Origin: CAVZBW01 sp963773635
GTDB lineage: Bacteria > Actinomycetota > Acidimicrobiia > Acidimicrobiales > RAAP-2
Length of the DNA: 64,000 bases
Assembly: GCA_963773635.1 (NCBI GenBank)
Contig: CAVZBW010000005.1
Span: 992,001 to 1,056,000, forward strand
Reading direction: 5' to 3'
Part shown: piece after piece, positions 44,155 through 52,637 of the stretch
Layout of the letters: the number at the start of each line of letters is the position of its first letter
Position numbering within the stretch: the stretch's first letter is position 1
Made by a program: the position numbers and the translations under genes
The notes under the pieces: model-generated
The model's input: the letters and a program-made list of their open reading frames with translations, nothing else
Databases searched by the model: none
What the model was told of the DNA's origin: nothing

Positions 44155-44961
44155 TCAGCGGGTTGCGTCGATCAGGCGAGGCAGATCGGCGATCGAGTCG
44201 ATCACGTCCGCCGGATGGACGCCCGAACGTTGCAGCGTGTCCTCTCGGAATTTGCCCGTCCGGACCAGGACGGCGGGGATGCCGCACCGCTGGGCCCCGG
44301 CGACGTCGGCCTCGACGTCGTCGCCGACCATGACTACCCCGGGGTTGGCGCCGTCCCGGCCCGGCGACACGCCGAGCTCGCTCAGGACGGCCGCAAAGAA
44401 GGCGCTCGAGGGCTTGCCCACCACCGTCGCCCGCTTGCCGGTGGCCTGCTCGAGACCCACGAGGAAGGCCCCCATGTCCAGCTGGAGCCCGGCGTCGGTC
44501 TGCCACTGCAGGTTGCGATGCATCGCCACGAGGGTGGCCCCCGCCTCGAGCGCTCGGTACGCCGCGTTGATCTCGAGATAGCCCACCTCCGGTCCGGCTC
44601 CCCCCGTGAGCACCACGTCGATTCCTTCCTCTCCCGGCCGTGCGAGCTCCACGCCGGCCAGGTCGTCCTCGACGGAGCCGTTGTTGACGAGGAGGCAACG
44701 CGCGCCGGGGTGATGGCTTCGGAGGTAGGCGGAGGTCGCACGGGGGGCGGTGAACACCTCGTCGGGAGCGACCTCGATGCCCGCCCCGGCCAGGCGTTCG
44801 ACGATGCGGGCCCTCGTCGCCGAGGTCGTGTTGGTCAGGAAGGCAAGACGGCAGCCTGCGGCCCGCAGCCCGACCACCGCCTCGGGGGCACCGGGGATGG
44901 GCCTCCACGACACGGTCAGCACGCCGTCGATGTCGAGCAACACGCAGCGGACGTCCCGCAT
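44155..44961 (-). CDS. HAD-superfamily IIA phosphatase (LHPP/NagD-like)
   Basis: 268 residues. CVLLDIDGVLTVSWRPIPGA has the nucleophile and acid Asp (DxD), LAFLTNTTSATRARI the motif II Thr, VVGKPSSAFFAAVL the motif III Lys and VVMVGDDVEADVAGA motif IV. The squared cap of class IIA lies between motifs II and III. Best resemblance is to LHPP/TIGR01458-type phosphatases (pyrophosphate or phospho-amino-acid substrates). Ends one base from the convergent NTF2 gene. Confidence 0.9.
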   Translation of the reverse strand: MRDVRCVLLDIDGVLTVSWRPIPGAPEAVVGLRAAGCRLAFLTNTTSATRARIVERLAGAGIEVAPDEVFTAPRATSAYLRSHHPGARCLLVNNGSVEDDLAGVELARPGEEGIDVVLTGGAGPEVGYLEINAAYRALEAGATLVAMHRNLQWQTDAGLQLDMGAFLVGLEQATGKRATVVGKPSSAFFAAVLSELGVSPGRDGANPGVVMVGDDVEADVAGAQRCGIPAVLVRTGKFREDTLQRSGVHPADVIDSIADLPRLIDATR

Positions 44962-45012
44962 CAGTTGACGCTAACGCGACCCCGGAGCGAGCGTGCCGGA
45001 TCGCCGCCGGGC

Positions 45013-46038
45013 CTAGTGGGAGTCGATCAGCTCCTCGGCCACGACGCCGATGGAGATCTCCCGGTCGCCCCGCCAGACCCGCAGCGACACCGGCCTGCCG
45101 ATCGCTTCCGCCGTCATGCGGCTCTGCAGGTCGCCGACCGTCGCCACCGCGAAGTCGTCCACCGCAAGGACGACGTCGCCGGGCCGCAGCCCGGCGCGCC
45201 CGGCCGGGCTCCGGGCCACCACCGAGGTCACCTCCACACCCTTTTCCTGACCGGCCGCTCGACGGGCGGCGGAGCTCAGCGAGCGAGAGCCCCCGGCCAC
45301 GCCGAGGTACGCCCGCCGCACACGCCCGCCGCTCATGAGGTCGGCGACGATTCGCCGGGCGATCGCGTTAATGGGCACGGCGAGACCGAGCCCCTGCCCG
45401 ACCCAGGGACCGACCACGGCGGTGTTGATCCCGACCACCTCGCCTCGGGAGTTGGCGAGGGCCCCACCGGAGTTGCCCGGATGCAGCGCGGCGTCCGTCT
45501 GGATGACGTCCTCGATGAGCCTGCTGGCCGCGCCCGATCGGGTCGCCATCGAACGGCCAAGGCCGCTCACGACACCCGCGCTCACCGATCCGGTGAATCC
45601 GAGCGGATTGCCCACCGCCACCACGAGCTGCCCGACCTCCAGGTGCTCAGCATCGCCGAGCACGGCGGGGTCGAGCCCGCCCGCGCCGGTCGAGACACGC
45701 ACGACCGCGAGGTCGGACAGCGCATCGGCGCCCACGACCTCGAAGCCCAGCTCCCTTCCGTCGGCAAAGGCCGCCGTGCCCCCTCGCGCCCCCGCGACCA
45801 CATGGGCGGACGTGAGCAGGAACCCATCGGGCGTCATGACCACGCCCGATCCGGCGCCGGACGGCCGGCGCGCCGCGCCGTCCCCGACACGGAGGCTGGC
45901 CACGGAGGGCGTGAGGCGCCGTGCGACCGCCGTCACCACCCGCGAGTAGCTGTCGAGGGCCGCAGCGTCGTCGGTCGTCTCGGGGACGGCCTCGACGGGG
46001 GCGGCCTCGACGGGAACGCGCTCGTCGATCGCCGTCAT
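45013..46038 (-). CDS. HtrA-like trypsin-family PDZ serine protease, second of a pair
   Basis: 341 residues. Triad: His in FLLTSAHVVAGAR, Asp in ALSDLAVVRVST, Ser in LHPGNSGGALANSRG. A PDZ domain follows with YLGVAGGSRSLSS and SPAGRAGLRPGDVVLAVDDF. The N-terminus (MTAIDERVPVEAAPVEA) is hydrophilic: no signal peptide or membrane anchor, unlike typical DegP/HtrA, which suggests cytoplasmic action. Start overlaps the stop of the preceding protease gene (ATGA). Confidence 0.92.
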   Translation of the reverse strand: MTAIDERVPVEAAPVEAVPETTDDAAALDSYSRVVTAVARRLTPSVASLRVGDGAARRPSGAGSGVVMTPDGFLLTSAHVVAGARGGTAAFADGRELGFEVVGADALSDLAVVRVSTGAGGLDPAVLGDAEHLEVGQLVVAVGNPLGFTGSVSAGVVSGLGRSMATRSGAASRLIEDVIQTDAALHPGNSGGALANSRGEVVGINTAVVGPWVGQGLGLAVPINAIARRIVADLMSGGRVRRAYLGVAGGSRSLSSAARRAAGQEKGVEVTSVVARSPAGRAGLRPGDVVLAVDDFAVATVGDLQSRMTAEAIGRPVSLRVWRGDREISIGVVAEELIDSH

Positions 46039-46952
46039 GCCGATCCCTCCGTGCTCACTCCCTCCGCGCTCACCCGGAGCTCGAGCTCCTCGTTGCCCCG
46101 CAGCACGACGAGTGAAAGTCCCGCCTGCCGCTCCAGCGCGTCCACGGCCAGGAGCAGGTCGTCGATCGAAGCGGTGGCGCGGCCGTCGGCGGCCACGATG
46201 AGATCGCCCTGGGAGACTCCGGCCCTCCCCGCCGGGCTGTCGGGCTCCACCGCCCTCACCAGCACACCCTCTCGCTCCGGGAGGCCCACGGCGGCGCGCA
46301 GGCGACGAGCCGCGCTGGGAGGCACGATGGCGATGCCGAGATGCAGCCTCCGAGGCGACTCGCCCCTCGAGAGCGCCTCGACCCTGCTCCGGAGCTCCTT
46401 CCCCGCGGGGACGGCGAGGTAGAAGCCGTCCCCGAGCCGGTGCGTGTTGATGCCGAGCAGGCGACCCCGGTCGTCGACGATCGGTCCCCCCGACGAGCCC
46501 CGGCCCATGGGGGCGGAGTGCTCCACGGCCTCCTTCACCAGCCGCGAACGGGGACCCCGAAAGGCGCGGCCCACCCCCGAGACGGTCCCGAACGTGACGC
46601 GGGACCCACCGCTCGGCAGCGCGGCCACGGAGAAGACGACCTTTCCCAGGGCGACGGAGGCGGCCTCGGGCTCCCACGGCACGGGCGTCACGTCGCTCGT
46701 CTCGGCGCTCACGACCGCCAGGTCGCCGTCCAGGTCGACCCCCGCCACCGTCCCGGTCACCGTGCGACCGTCCGCAAAGCGCACCGTCGTCTCGCCCCCC
46801 CGCAAATTGTGGGCGTTGGTCACGATGGTCCCGTCCGACACCACCACGCCGGCACCCCGGCCCCAGCCCCGGCCGATCCGGACCACCGCCGGAGCCACAC
46901 GGTCCACCACGGCCGCCGCGGCGGCCTCGATCTCGTCGGAAAACGTCGTCAT
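46035..46952 (-). CDS. HtrA-like trypsin-family PDZ protease, first of a pair
   Basis: 305 residues. Triad: His in IVTNAHNLRGGE, Asp in LDGDLAVVSAE, Ser in MGRGSSGGPIVDDRG, slightly off the usual GNSGG. The PDZ part is LHLGIAIVPPS and PDSPAGRAGVSQGDLIVAADG. No export signal; starts MTTFSDEIEAAAAAVVDRVA. Only 27 bp separate its start from the divergent HxlR regulator, so both promoters must lie within coding or shared sequence and control by the regulator is likely. Confidence 0.92.
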   Translation of the reverse strand: MTTFSDEIEAAAAAVVDRVAPAVVRIGRGWGRGAGVVVSDGTIVTNAHNLRGGETTVRFADGRTVTGTVAGVDLDGDLAVVSAETSDVTPVPWEPEAASVALGKVVFSVAALPSGGSRVTFGTVSGVGRAFRGPRSRLVKEAVEHSAPMGRGSSGGPIVDDRGRLLGINTHRLGDGFYLAVPAGKELRSRVEALSRGESPRRLHLGIAIVPPSAARRLRAAVGLPEREGVLVRAVEPDSPAGRAGVSQGDLIVAADGRATASIDDLLLAVDALERQAGLSLVVLRGNEELELRVSAEGVSTEGSA

Positions 46953-46979
46953 GTCCTGTCTCCCCGCTATCGTTTCGTT

Positions 46980-47459
46980 ATGGAAGATACTAACTTGCAA
47001 CTTGCAAGTCAATCCCCAGGCTCTCCCGCTCCCGATGCCAGCCCGCTGGCCGAGGCCCTGGGGAGGGTGGGCGACCGGTGGAGCTTCCTCGTGGTGGAGG
47101 CGTTGCTCGATGGTCCGAGGCGGTTCAACGACCTGCAAGAGGCCGTCCCGGGCATCGCCACCAACGTGCTCTCCCAGCGCGTACGCAGCCTGGAGGCCCA
47201 GGGCGTCGTGCTCGCCCAGCCCTACAGCCAACGGCCGGTGCGCTACTCCTACGAGCTGACCGCTGCGGGCCGGGAGCTGGTGGGCGCCCTACGCCTACTG
47301 GCGCGCTGGGGCGCCGAACAGGCCGCGCCCGGGTCGCTCCCGGCGCTGCGCCTGGCGGAGCACGCCGCCTGCGGATCGCCGTTGGAGGCACGCTGGTACT
47401 GCCCCACCTGCGATCGGGCGGTCGACGACGAGGAGGCTCAGGCGCTCGTCTTCCTGTAG
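46980..47459 (+). CDS. HxlR-family winged-helix transcriptional regulator
   Basis: 159 residues from ATG 46980. ALGRVGDRWSFLVVEALLDG is the HxlR signature, FNDLQEAVPGIATNVLSQRV the recognition helix region and GVVLAQPYSQRPVRYSYELT the wing. The C-terminus has CGSPLEARWYCPTCDRAV, a Cys pattern that may bind zinc or sense redox. Palindromic repeats lie within its first codons and suggest autoregulation and control of the divergent protease pair. Confidence 0.92.
   Translation: MEDTNLQLASQSPGSPAPDASPLAEALGRVGDRWSFLVVEALLDGPRRFNDLQEAVPGIATNVLSQRVRSLEAQGVVLAQPYSQRPVRYSYELTAAGRELVGALRLLARWGAEQAAPGSLPALRLAEHAACGSPLEARWYCPTCDRAVDDEEAQALVFL
46993..47009. promoter_or_regulatory. Candidate HxlR operator, ACTTGCAACTTGCAAGT
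   Basis: Two TTGCAA palindromes spaced by one base (46995-47000, 47002-47007), the second extended to ACTTGCAAGT. They fall at codons 5-10 of the regulator gene and 41-57 bases from the start of the divergent protease gene, where a bound dimer could block both. AT-rich for this genome. Confidence 0.5.
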
Positions 47460-47488
47460 CGGTGCCGTTGCCGGGTGGCGTCGGGGGT

Positions 47489-47776
47489 TCAGGCGACGAC
47501 CGCGAACCGGGACAGGCCCTCGGGGACCTCCTCCCGGCTGTCCACTCGCTCGACCCGCGCCAGCGGAGGCCCGCCGGCGCACCACGCGGCGAGCCGCTCG
47601 ACGGCGTCCCGAGAACCCTCGGCGACGACCTCGACACGGCCGTCGGGCAGGTTCCGCACGAACCCGGCCAAGGCGAGACGGTCCGCCTCGCGGGCGCAGG
47701 CCATCCGGTAGTTGACGCCCTGGACGCTCCCGGAGACGACGAGGCGCCGCCGGACCGAGCCGGCGGGGCCGGTCAC
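47489..47776 (-). CDS. acyP: Acylphosphatase
   Basis: 95 residues. LVVSGSVQGVNYRMACAREA has the signature with catalytic Arg (VQGVxYR), and LALAGFVRNLPDGRVEVVAEG has the catalytic Asn. Small alpha/beta ferredoxin-like enzyme that hydrolyses acyl phosphates. Convergent with the HxlR gene. Normal length. Confidence 0.93.
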   Translation of the reverse strand: MTGPAGSVRRRLVVSGSVQGVNYRMACAREADRLALAGFVRNLPDGRVEVVAEGSRDAVERLAAWCAGGPPLARVERVDSREEVPEGLSRFAVVA

Positions 47777-47896
47777 CCCCTCTCACCCGGATCGAGGCTG
47801 GGCCGCACCCACAGAGCTTGCCAGCAGCGTGTCCTCGTCGTGACCGACGTCACCCGGTAGCGTCCCTTCCGTGTCCGGACACACCCGGTCCCGCCC

Positions 47897-49615
47897 GTGA
47901 GCCTCGTCCTCGAGCTCGACCTGACCTCCGGTCTCCGCGAGGAGCCTCCGACCGATCCCCTCGAGCGACTGACTTCCCGGGGTGAGCTGGCCTTGCCGAC
48001 CCTGGTGGACCGCCTGCGCGACGCCGCGGCGGACCCGCTGGTCGTGGGGCTCGTGGCCAAACTCGGCCAGCCCCGGATGTCGCTCGCCCACGCCCAGGAG
48101 CTGCGCGACGCCGTCGTCGAGTTTCGGCGCTCCGGCAAGCCGTCGATCGCCTGGGCCGAGACCTTCGGGGAGCTCGGTCGAGGCACCGTTCCCTACGTGC
48201 TGGCCACGGGGTTCGACGAGATCTGGCTGCAGCCGTCGGGAGGGGTCGGGCTGGTCGGCACGGCCACGATGGCCGTCTTCGCCCGCGAGGCCCTCGACCG
48301 AGCCGACGTCGAGCCACTCGTGGCCCGGCGCCACGAGTACAAGGGCGCGGCCGAGACCTTTCTCCGGCGCGAGCCCTCCGAGCCCCTGCGCGAGGCGACC
48401 ACGAGGCTGGCCGAGTCCTCCTACGAGCAGGTGGTCGCCACCGTGGCGGAAGGACGGGGCCTCGCCCCGGCGCGTGTCCGGGAGCTGATCGATGCCGCCC
48501 CGCTCTCCGCCACCGAGGCCCATTCCGGCGGGCTCGTCGACCGCCTGGGCTACCGCGACGGCGTGCGCCAGGAGCTCGACCGACGCTCCCGGGAGGAGGC
48601 GGCTCGCCCGGGGAGGGCGATCCCGCTTCGCGAACGCGTCGCCCGGCTCCGGCGAGAGGACGAGCCGGCACTCCTCTACGCCGCACGCTACCGGCGGCGC
48701 GGCGCCGGCCTGAGCCAGCTCCGGTCCCGCCGTCAGACCGGGGTCGCGCTCATCCGCATCGGTGGCGCCATCCGCCAGGGCCGCTCGGTCCGGGGCCCCG
48801 TCGGGCGGGGGACGGGCGCCGACACCGTCGCCGCAGCGATCCGCTCGGCGGTTGCGGACGAGCACACCGGGGCGATCGTCCTTCGGGTGAACAGCCCGGG
48901 CGGGTCCTACGTCGCATCCGACACCATCTGGCGCGAGGTCTGCAGGGCCCGTGAGGCAGGGAAGCCGGTCGTCGCGTCCATGGCCGAGGTGGCGGCCTCG
49001 GGGGGTTACTACGTCTCGATGGGTGCCGAGCTCATCGTGGCCCTGCCCGCAACATTGACCGGATCGATCGGCGTGCTGGCGGGGAAGCTCCGCACGGAGG
49101 GACTCTTGCAGCGGCTCGGCGTGCACGTCGACGGGGTGGCCGCGGGGGCCCATGCCCAGATGTTCTCGCCCCTCACCGGGTTCTCCGACGACGAATGGGC
49201 CCGCCTCAACGCCTGGCTCGACGAGGTCTACGACGACTTCGTCGGCAAGGTGGCGACCGCCCGCGGGATGACGCGCGAGGCCGTGCACGAGGTGGCCCGC
49301 GGACGGGTCTGGACGGGCTCCGATGCGCACCAGCGCGGGCTCGTCGACGAGCTCGGGGGCCTGGAGCGTGCTGTCGCGCTCGCCCGGCAACGCTCGGGCC
49401 TGCCGCCGGACGCCCCCGTCCGGATCCACCCGGCCCGCTCGGCGGTCCAACTGCTCAAGAAGCCGCGCAACAGCGACGACGCCGCCGCGACATCCGCGCT
49501 GTCGGCCACGACGGCCTACCTCGCCGGGTGGGGGGACCTTGCCCAGGCGGCCCTCACCCTGGGGCTGCCGGTGGCCGGGCCCCTCGTCATGCCCCCGCTG
49601 CGCTTGGCCACCTGA
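47897..49615 (+). CDS. sppA: Signal peptide peptidase SppA, 67-kDa type
   Basis: 572 residues from GTG 47897 with duplicated ClpP-like domains. The N-terminal domain supplies the general-base Lys (ARRHEYKGAAETFLRRE, ~residue 155) and the C-terminal domain the nucleophile Ser (MAEVAASGGYYVSMGAE, ~residue 369), the two-part active site of SppA. IVLRVNSPGGSYVASDTI and ALPATLTGSIGVLAGKL are the flanking conserved strands. There is no N-terminal membrane segment, so it may be soluble, unlike E. coli SppA. Expected to digest cleaved signal peptides. Confidence 0.92.
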   Translation: MSLVLELDLTSGLREEPPTDPLERLTSRGELALPTLVDRLRDAAADPLVVGLVAKLGQPRMSLAHAQELRDAVVEFRRSGKPSIAWAETFGELGRGTVPYVLATGFDEIWLQPSGGVGLVGTATMAVFAREALDRADVEPLVARRHEYKGAAETFLRREPSEPLREATTRLAESSYEQVVATVAEGRGLAPARVRELIDAAPLSATEAHSGGLVDRLGYRDGVRQELDRRSREEAARPGRAIPLRERVARLRREDEPALLYAARYRRRGAGLSQLRSRRQTGVALIRIGGAIRQGRSVRGPVGRGTGADTVAAAIRSAVADEHTGAIVLRVNSPGGSYVASDTIWREVCRAREAGKPVVASMAEVAASGGYYVSMGAELIVALPATLTGSIGVLAGKLRTEGLLQRLGVHVDGVAAGAHAQMFSPLTGFSDDEWARLNAWLDEVYDDFVGKVATARGMTREAVHEVARGRVWTGSDAHQRGLVDELGGLERAVALARQRSGLPPDAPVRIHPARSAVQLLKKPRNSDDAAATSALSATTAYLAGWGDLAQAALTLGLPVAGPLVMPPLRLAT

Positions 49616-49642
49616 GGCCAAGGGCGAGGGATCCTGGCGTCG

Positions 49643-50578
49643 GTGATGCCGTCCGGTGACGAGGCGATCACGAGGGCCTATCTGCAGCACCTGAGCCCGC
49701 GGGACCTGGCCCTCTTGGCGGGAGCGCCGAGCCCGACGCCGGACCTGGCTACGGGCCTCGACACGGACCTCGCCGCGGACCTCGCCCGGTCCCCCGAGGC
49801 CCTCGATGGTCGACTCAACGATCCGTCGGTCTTTGACACGCTCTTTGCACGACCGGGCGAGGGCGAGCCCTTGCTCGGAGCTTCGCCGTTCCTCGCCTTT
49901 GCCGTCGCGGTGCATCGCTGCGCCCTCGACCTCGCCTCGATGACCTACGTCTCGGAGTGGTTGGGCCCGGGACGCCACGCACCGGTGTTCGACGTGGCGC
50001 AGCTGCGAACCTTCCTGGACGTCCCGTGGAACCGCTTCTTCCTGGCCGAGCTGCTCCACTCCTACACGCACGTGGCGAGCGGCTCGGTCTTCGTGCGGAC
50101 GCGCCGGGGGCTGCGCCGGCAGCGCTTCTCCGAGCTGGACCCGGTGCGCCTGGCCGGCCTGTTGGAGGTGGTCTCCGACGGCGAGCGCCCGGGCATCCTG
50201 CGTCGCCTGGGCGACCTGGCGCTGTTCTTGACCGGCGTGTTCCCCGACTACGTCGCCCGGCGGGGGTTCGCCCCGATCGAGGAGGGCCGCCTGCTGCGGG
50301 CGGGAGGAATGGCCGACGACCGCCGGGGGCACCGGACGGCGAGGCCGGCCCTGGTGGAGGCGGCAGGTCCGGGCGGGGCCGTCGGCCTGCTCGAGCTCCT
50401 GGGCACGCGTTGGTACCGGGCCGCCTTCCTCCTCCTGCCCCAACCCGTGTCCGGGGACGTTGCGGTGATCGGTGAGTTACCCGCCCACTTCGGCCAGGCA
50501 CGGCGAATTCTCGGGCTCATCACGGAACGCTTCCTCTTTGACCAGCGCGACCGTTGGTTTGGGCCGAGGGAGGGTTGA
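49643..50578 (+). CDS. Hypothetical protein
   Basis: 311 residues (ATG 49646 is an equally good start). Soluble and alpha-helical, with FLAFAVAVHRCALDLASMTY, FFLAELLHSYTHVASGSVFV and RTRRGLRRQRFSELDPVRLAGLLE as the most structured parts. I do not recognise the family. Codon use and the overlap region with the ligase gene (stop at 50576-50578, ligase start at about 50584) support a real gene and possible co-transcription with the DNA ligase, hinting at a DNA-related role only by position. Confidence 0.65.
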   Translation: MMPSGDEAITRAYLQHLSPRDLALLAGAPSPTPDLATGLDTDLAADLARSPEALDGRLNDPSVFDTLFARPGEGEPLLGASPFLAFAVAVHRCALDLASMTYVSEWLGPGRHAPVFDVAQLRTFLDVPWNRFFLAELLHSYTHVASGSVFVRTRRGLRRQRFSELDPVRLAGLLEVVSDGERPGILRRLGDLALFLTGVFPDYVARRGFAPIEEGRLLRAGGMADDRRGHRTARPALVEAAGPGGAVGLLELLGTRWYRAAFLLLPQPVSGDVAVIGELPAHFGQARRILGLITERFLFDQRDRWFGPREG

Positions 50579-50583
50579 GGGCG

Positions 50584-51576
50584 TTGGATGGCGGCGAAGG
50601 CAACCCGAGGTCCGAGCAGCCACGCTGGATCGAGCCGATGGCCGCGACCCTCTCGGACCGGCCGTTCTCGGACCCCGGATGGATCTTCGAGCCGAAGCTC
50701 GACGGCGTGCGGTGCCTCGCCTTTCGCTCGGGTCACGAGGTCCGCCTGCTGTCGCGCAATCGCCAACCGCTCGGCGACACCTTCCCCGAGATCGTCGACC
50801 GCCTGGCGGAGCAGCGCCAGGAGGACTTCGTCGTGGACGGGGAGGTCGTGGCCCTGGAGCGCGGCCGGAGCAGCTTTCCCCGGCTCCAGCGGAGGCTGGG
50901 CGTCAAGAACCCCCTGGAGGCCCGCAGCAGCGGCGTGGCAGTCGACTACTACGTCTTCGACCTCTTGTTCCTGGACGGCTTCGACCTGCGCGTCCTCGGC
51001 ACCCGGGACCGCAAGCGGCTGCTCCGCCGCGCGTTGGACTTCGGCCGGGGACTGCGCTTCACGACGCATCGCAACGCCGAGGGCGAAGCCTTCCTCTCGC
51101 AGGCCTGCACCCGAGGCTGGGAGGGCATCATCGCCAAGCGCGCCGATGCTCGCTACGTATCCCGGCGCTCGCGCTCGTGGCTCAAGCTCAAGTGCAGCGC
51201 CAGCCAGGAGCTGGTGGTCGGGGGCTTCACCGATCCGGCGGGGGGCCGCGTCGGCTTCGGGGCCCTGCTGCTCGGCTACTACCGGGACGGGGAGCTGAGC
51301 TACGCGGGGAAGGTGGGGACGGGCTTCGACCACGCCACGCTGGTCGCCCTGCGCCGCCGGCTGGACCAGCTCGAGGTGCCCCGTCCGGTCTTCGGAGGAG
51401 CCCGCCGCTGGCCCCGAGGCACCCACTTCGTGCGACCCGAGCTGGTAGCCGAGGTGGCCTTCACCGAGTGGACGCGCGATGGGATGCTGCGCCAGCCCCG
51501 CTACCTCGGCCTCCGCGGGGACAAGGCGCCCCGAGAGGTGGTGCGGGAACGCCCGTCGAGGACCGGGCCCGTCTAG
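50584..51576 (+). CDS. ATP-dependent DNA ligase (LigD ligase-domain type)
   Basis: 330 residues if TTG 50584 is the start (GAGGGAGG upstream); TTG 50554 is an alternative. Motif I FEPKLDGVRCLAF holds the adenylated Lys, FVVDGEVVALERG is motif III, GWEGIIAKRADARY motif IV and SWLKLKCSASQELVVGG motif V. The OB domain follows (GKVGTGFDHATL, EVAFTEWTRDGMLRQPRY). Corresponds to the ligase part of LigD without primase or nuclease domains. No ku gene is in the window. Its stop shares the palindrome CTAG with the stop of the convergent gene. Confidence 0.92.
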   Translation: MDGGEGNPRSEQPRWIEPMAATLSDRPFSDPGWIFEPKLDGVRCLAFRSGHEVRLLSRNRQPLGDTFPEIVDRLAEQRQEDFVVDGEVVALERGRSSFPRLQRRLGVKNPLEARSSGVAVDYYVFDLLFLDGFDLRVLGTRDRKRLLRRALDFGRGLRFTTHRNAEGEAFLSQACTRGWEGIIAKRADARYVSRRSRSWLKLKCSASQELVVGGFTDPAGGRVGFGALLLGYYRDGELSYAGKVGTGFDHATLVALRRRLDQLEVPRPVFGGARRWPRGTHFVRPELVAEVAFTEWTRDGMLRQPRYLGLRGDKAPREVVRERPSRTGPV

Positions 51577-52637
51577 CGGGTTGCGGCGATCTCGATCGTG
51601 GCTCGCCGGTCGGGCCGGACGTAGCCGCTGTCCAGGAACCATCGGGCGGAGTCGGTCAGGGCCTCCCTTGCGGACCGCGACGAGTAACCCAGCTCTCCCC
51701 TGGCGCGCGCATCGCTGAAGTGCATCTTGGTGCTGGACATGCGCGCCGCCTCGAGGGGCACGCTGGGCTCGCGTCCAAGCAGGCCGCCCTCCACGAGCTC
51801 GGAGACGTAGCCGGCAGCGAGCGCGGCCGCCCTCGGGACCCTGCGTCGCGGGGCCCGCAGTCCGGTGATCTGCGCCAGCTCTGCCAGGACCTCCTGCATG
51901 GTCAGGTTCTCGCCACCGATCACGTAGCTCCTGCCTCGCGTGCCCCGTTCGAGCGCCAGCAGGTGGCCGTTGGCGAGATCGTCGACGTGGACGACGTTGA
52001 GCACCGTGTCCACATACGCGGGCATCCGGCCGTTCAAGAAGTCGAGGACGAGCTTGCCCGTGGGCGTCGGCCGGGTGTCGCCGGCGCCGACGGGGAAGGT
52101 GGGCAGCACCAGGGAGACGTCGACACCGCCCGCCGCCGCCCGGAGGACCTCGTGCTCCGCCACGTACTTGGTCTGCTTGTAGTGGCCAAAGAGGTGGCCG
52201 ACGTCCGCGTACGCCCGCTCGTCCGCCGGCCTGCCCTCGCGGGTGTCGTGCAGCCCGAGCACCCCGACCGTCGAGGTGTAGACCATCCGCTCGCAGCCCG
52301 CCTCTCGCACCGCGTCGAGGACGTGGAGCGTGCCTCCGACGTTGACGTCGTGGAAGAGGCGGGGGTCACGCGCCCAAAACCGGTAGATGGCGGCCAGATG
52401 GAAGACGAATCGCGCCCCCTTGCAGACGGCGCGGACCGCCTCGGGGTGGCGCACGTCCACCAGGGCGCACTCGACGTCCAGGCCCGCCAGGTTCCGCTCG
52501 TCCGCTCCCGGCTCGCTGGCCGCAACCACCTCGGCGCCCCGGGCCAGCAGCGCCCGGACCACGGCCGATCCGATGAACCCTGACGCCCCCGTGACCACGA
52601 CGCGGTCGCCCGGACCAACCACCACGGCGGCCGTCAC
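51573..52637 (-). CDS. NAD-dependent epimerase/dehydratase (HpnA-like)
   Basis: 354 residues. VVVTGASGFIGSAVVRALLA is the Rossmann loop; FVFHLAAIYRFWARDPRLFH, VYTSTVGVLGLHD and HYKQTKYVAEHEVL (YKxxK form of YxxxK) mark an extended SDR. PTFPVGAGDTRPTPTGKLVLDFLNGRMPAYVDT and NVVHVDDLANGHL are typical of the hopanoid-associated sugar epimerase HpnA/dihydroflavonol-reductase group. Start overlaps the upstream aminotransferase stop by ATGA. A lipid-headgroup role is plausible but unproven. Confidence 0.88.
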   Translation of the reverse strand: MTAAVVVGPGDRVVVTGASGFIGSAVVRALLARGAEVVAASEPGADERNLAGLDVECALVDVRHPEAVRAVCKGARFVFHLAAIYRFWARDPRLFHDVNVGGTLHVLDAVREAGCERMVYTSTVGVLGLHDTREGRPADERAYADVGHLFGHYKQTKYVAEHEVLRAAAGGVDVSLVLPTFPVGAGDTRPTPTGKLVLDFLNGRMPAYVDTVLNVVHVDDLANGHLLALERGTRGRSYVIGGENLTMQEVLAELAQITGLRAPRRRVPRAAALAAGYVSELVEGGLLGREPSVPLEAARMSSTKMHFSDARARGELGYSSRSAREALTDSARWFLDSGYVRPDRRATIEIAATR

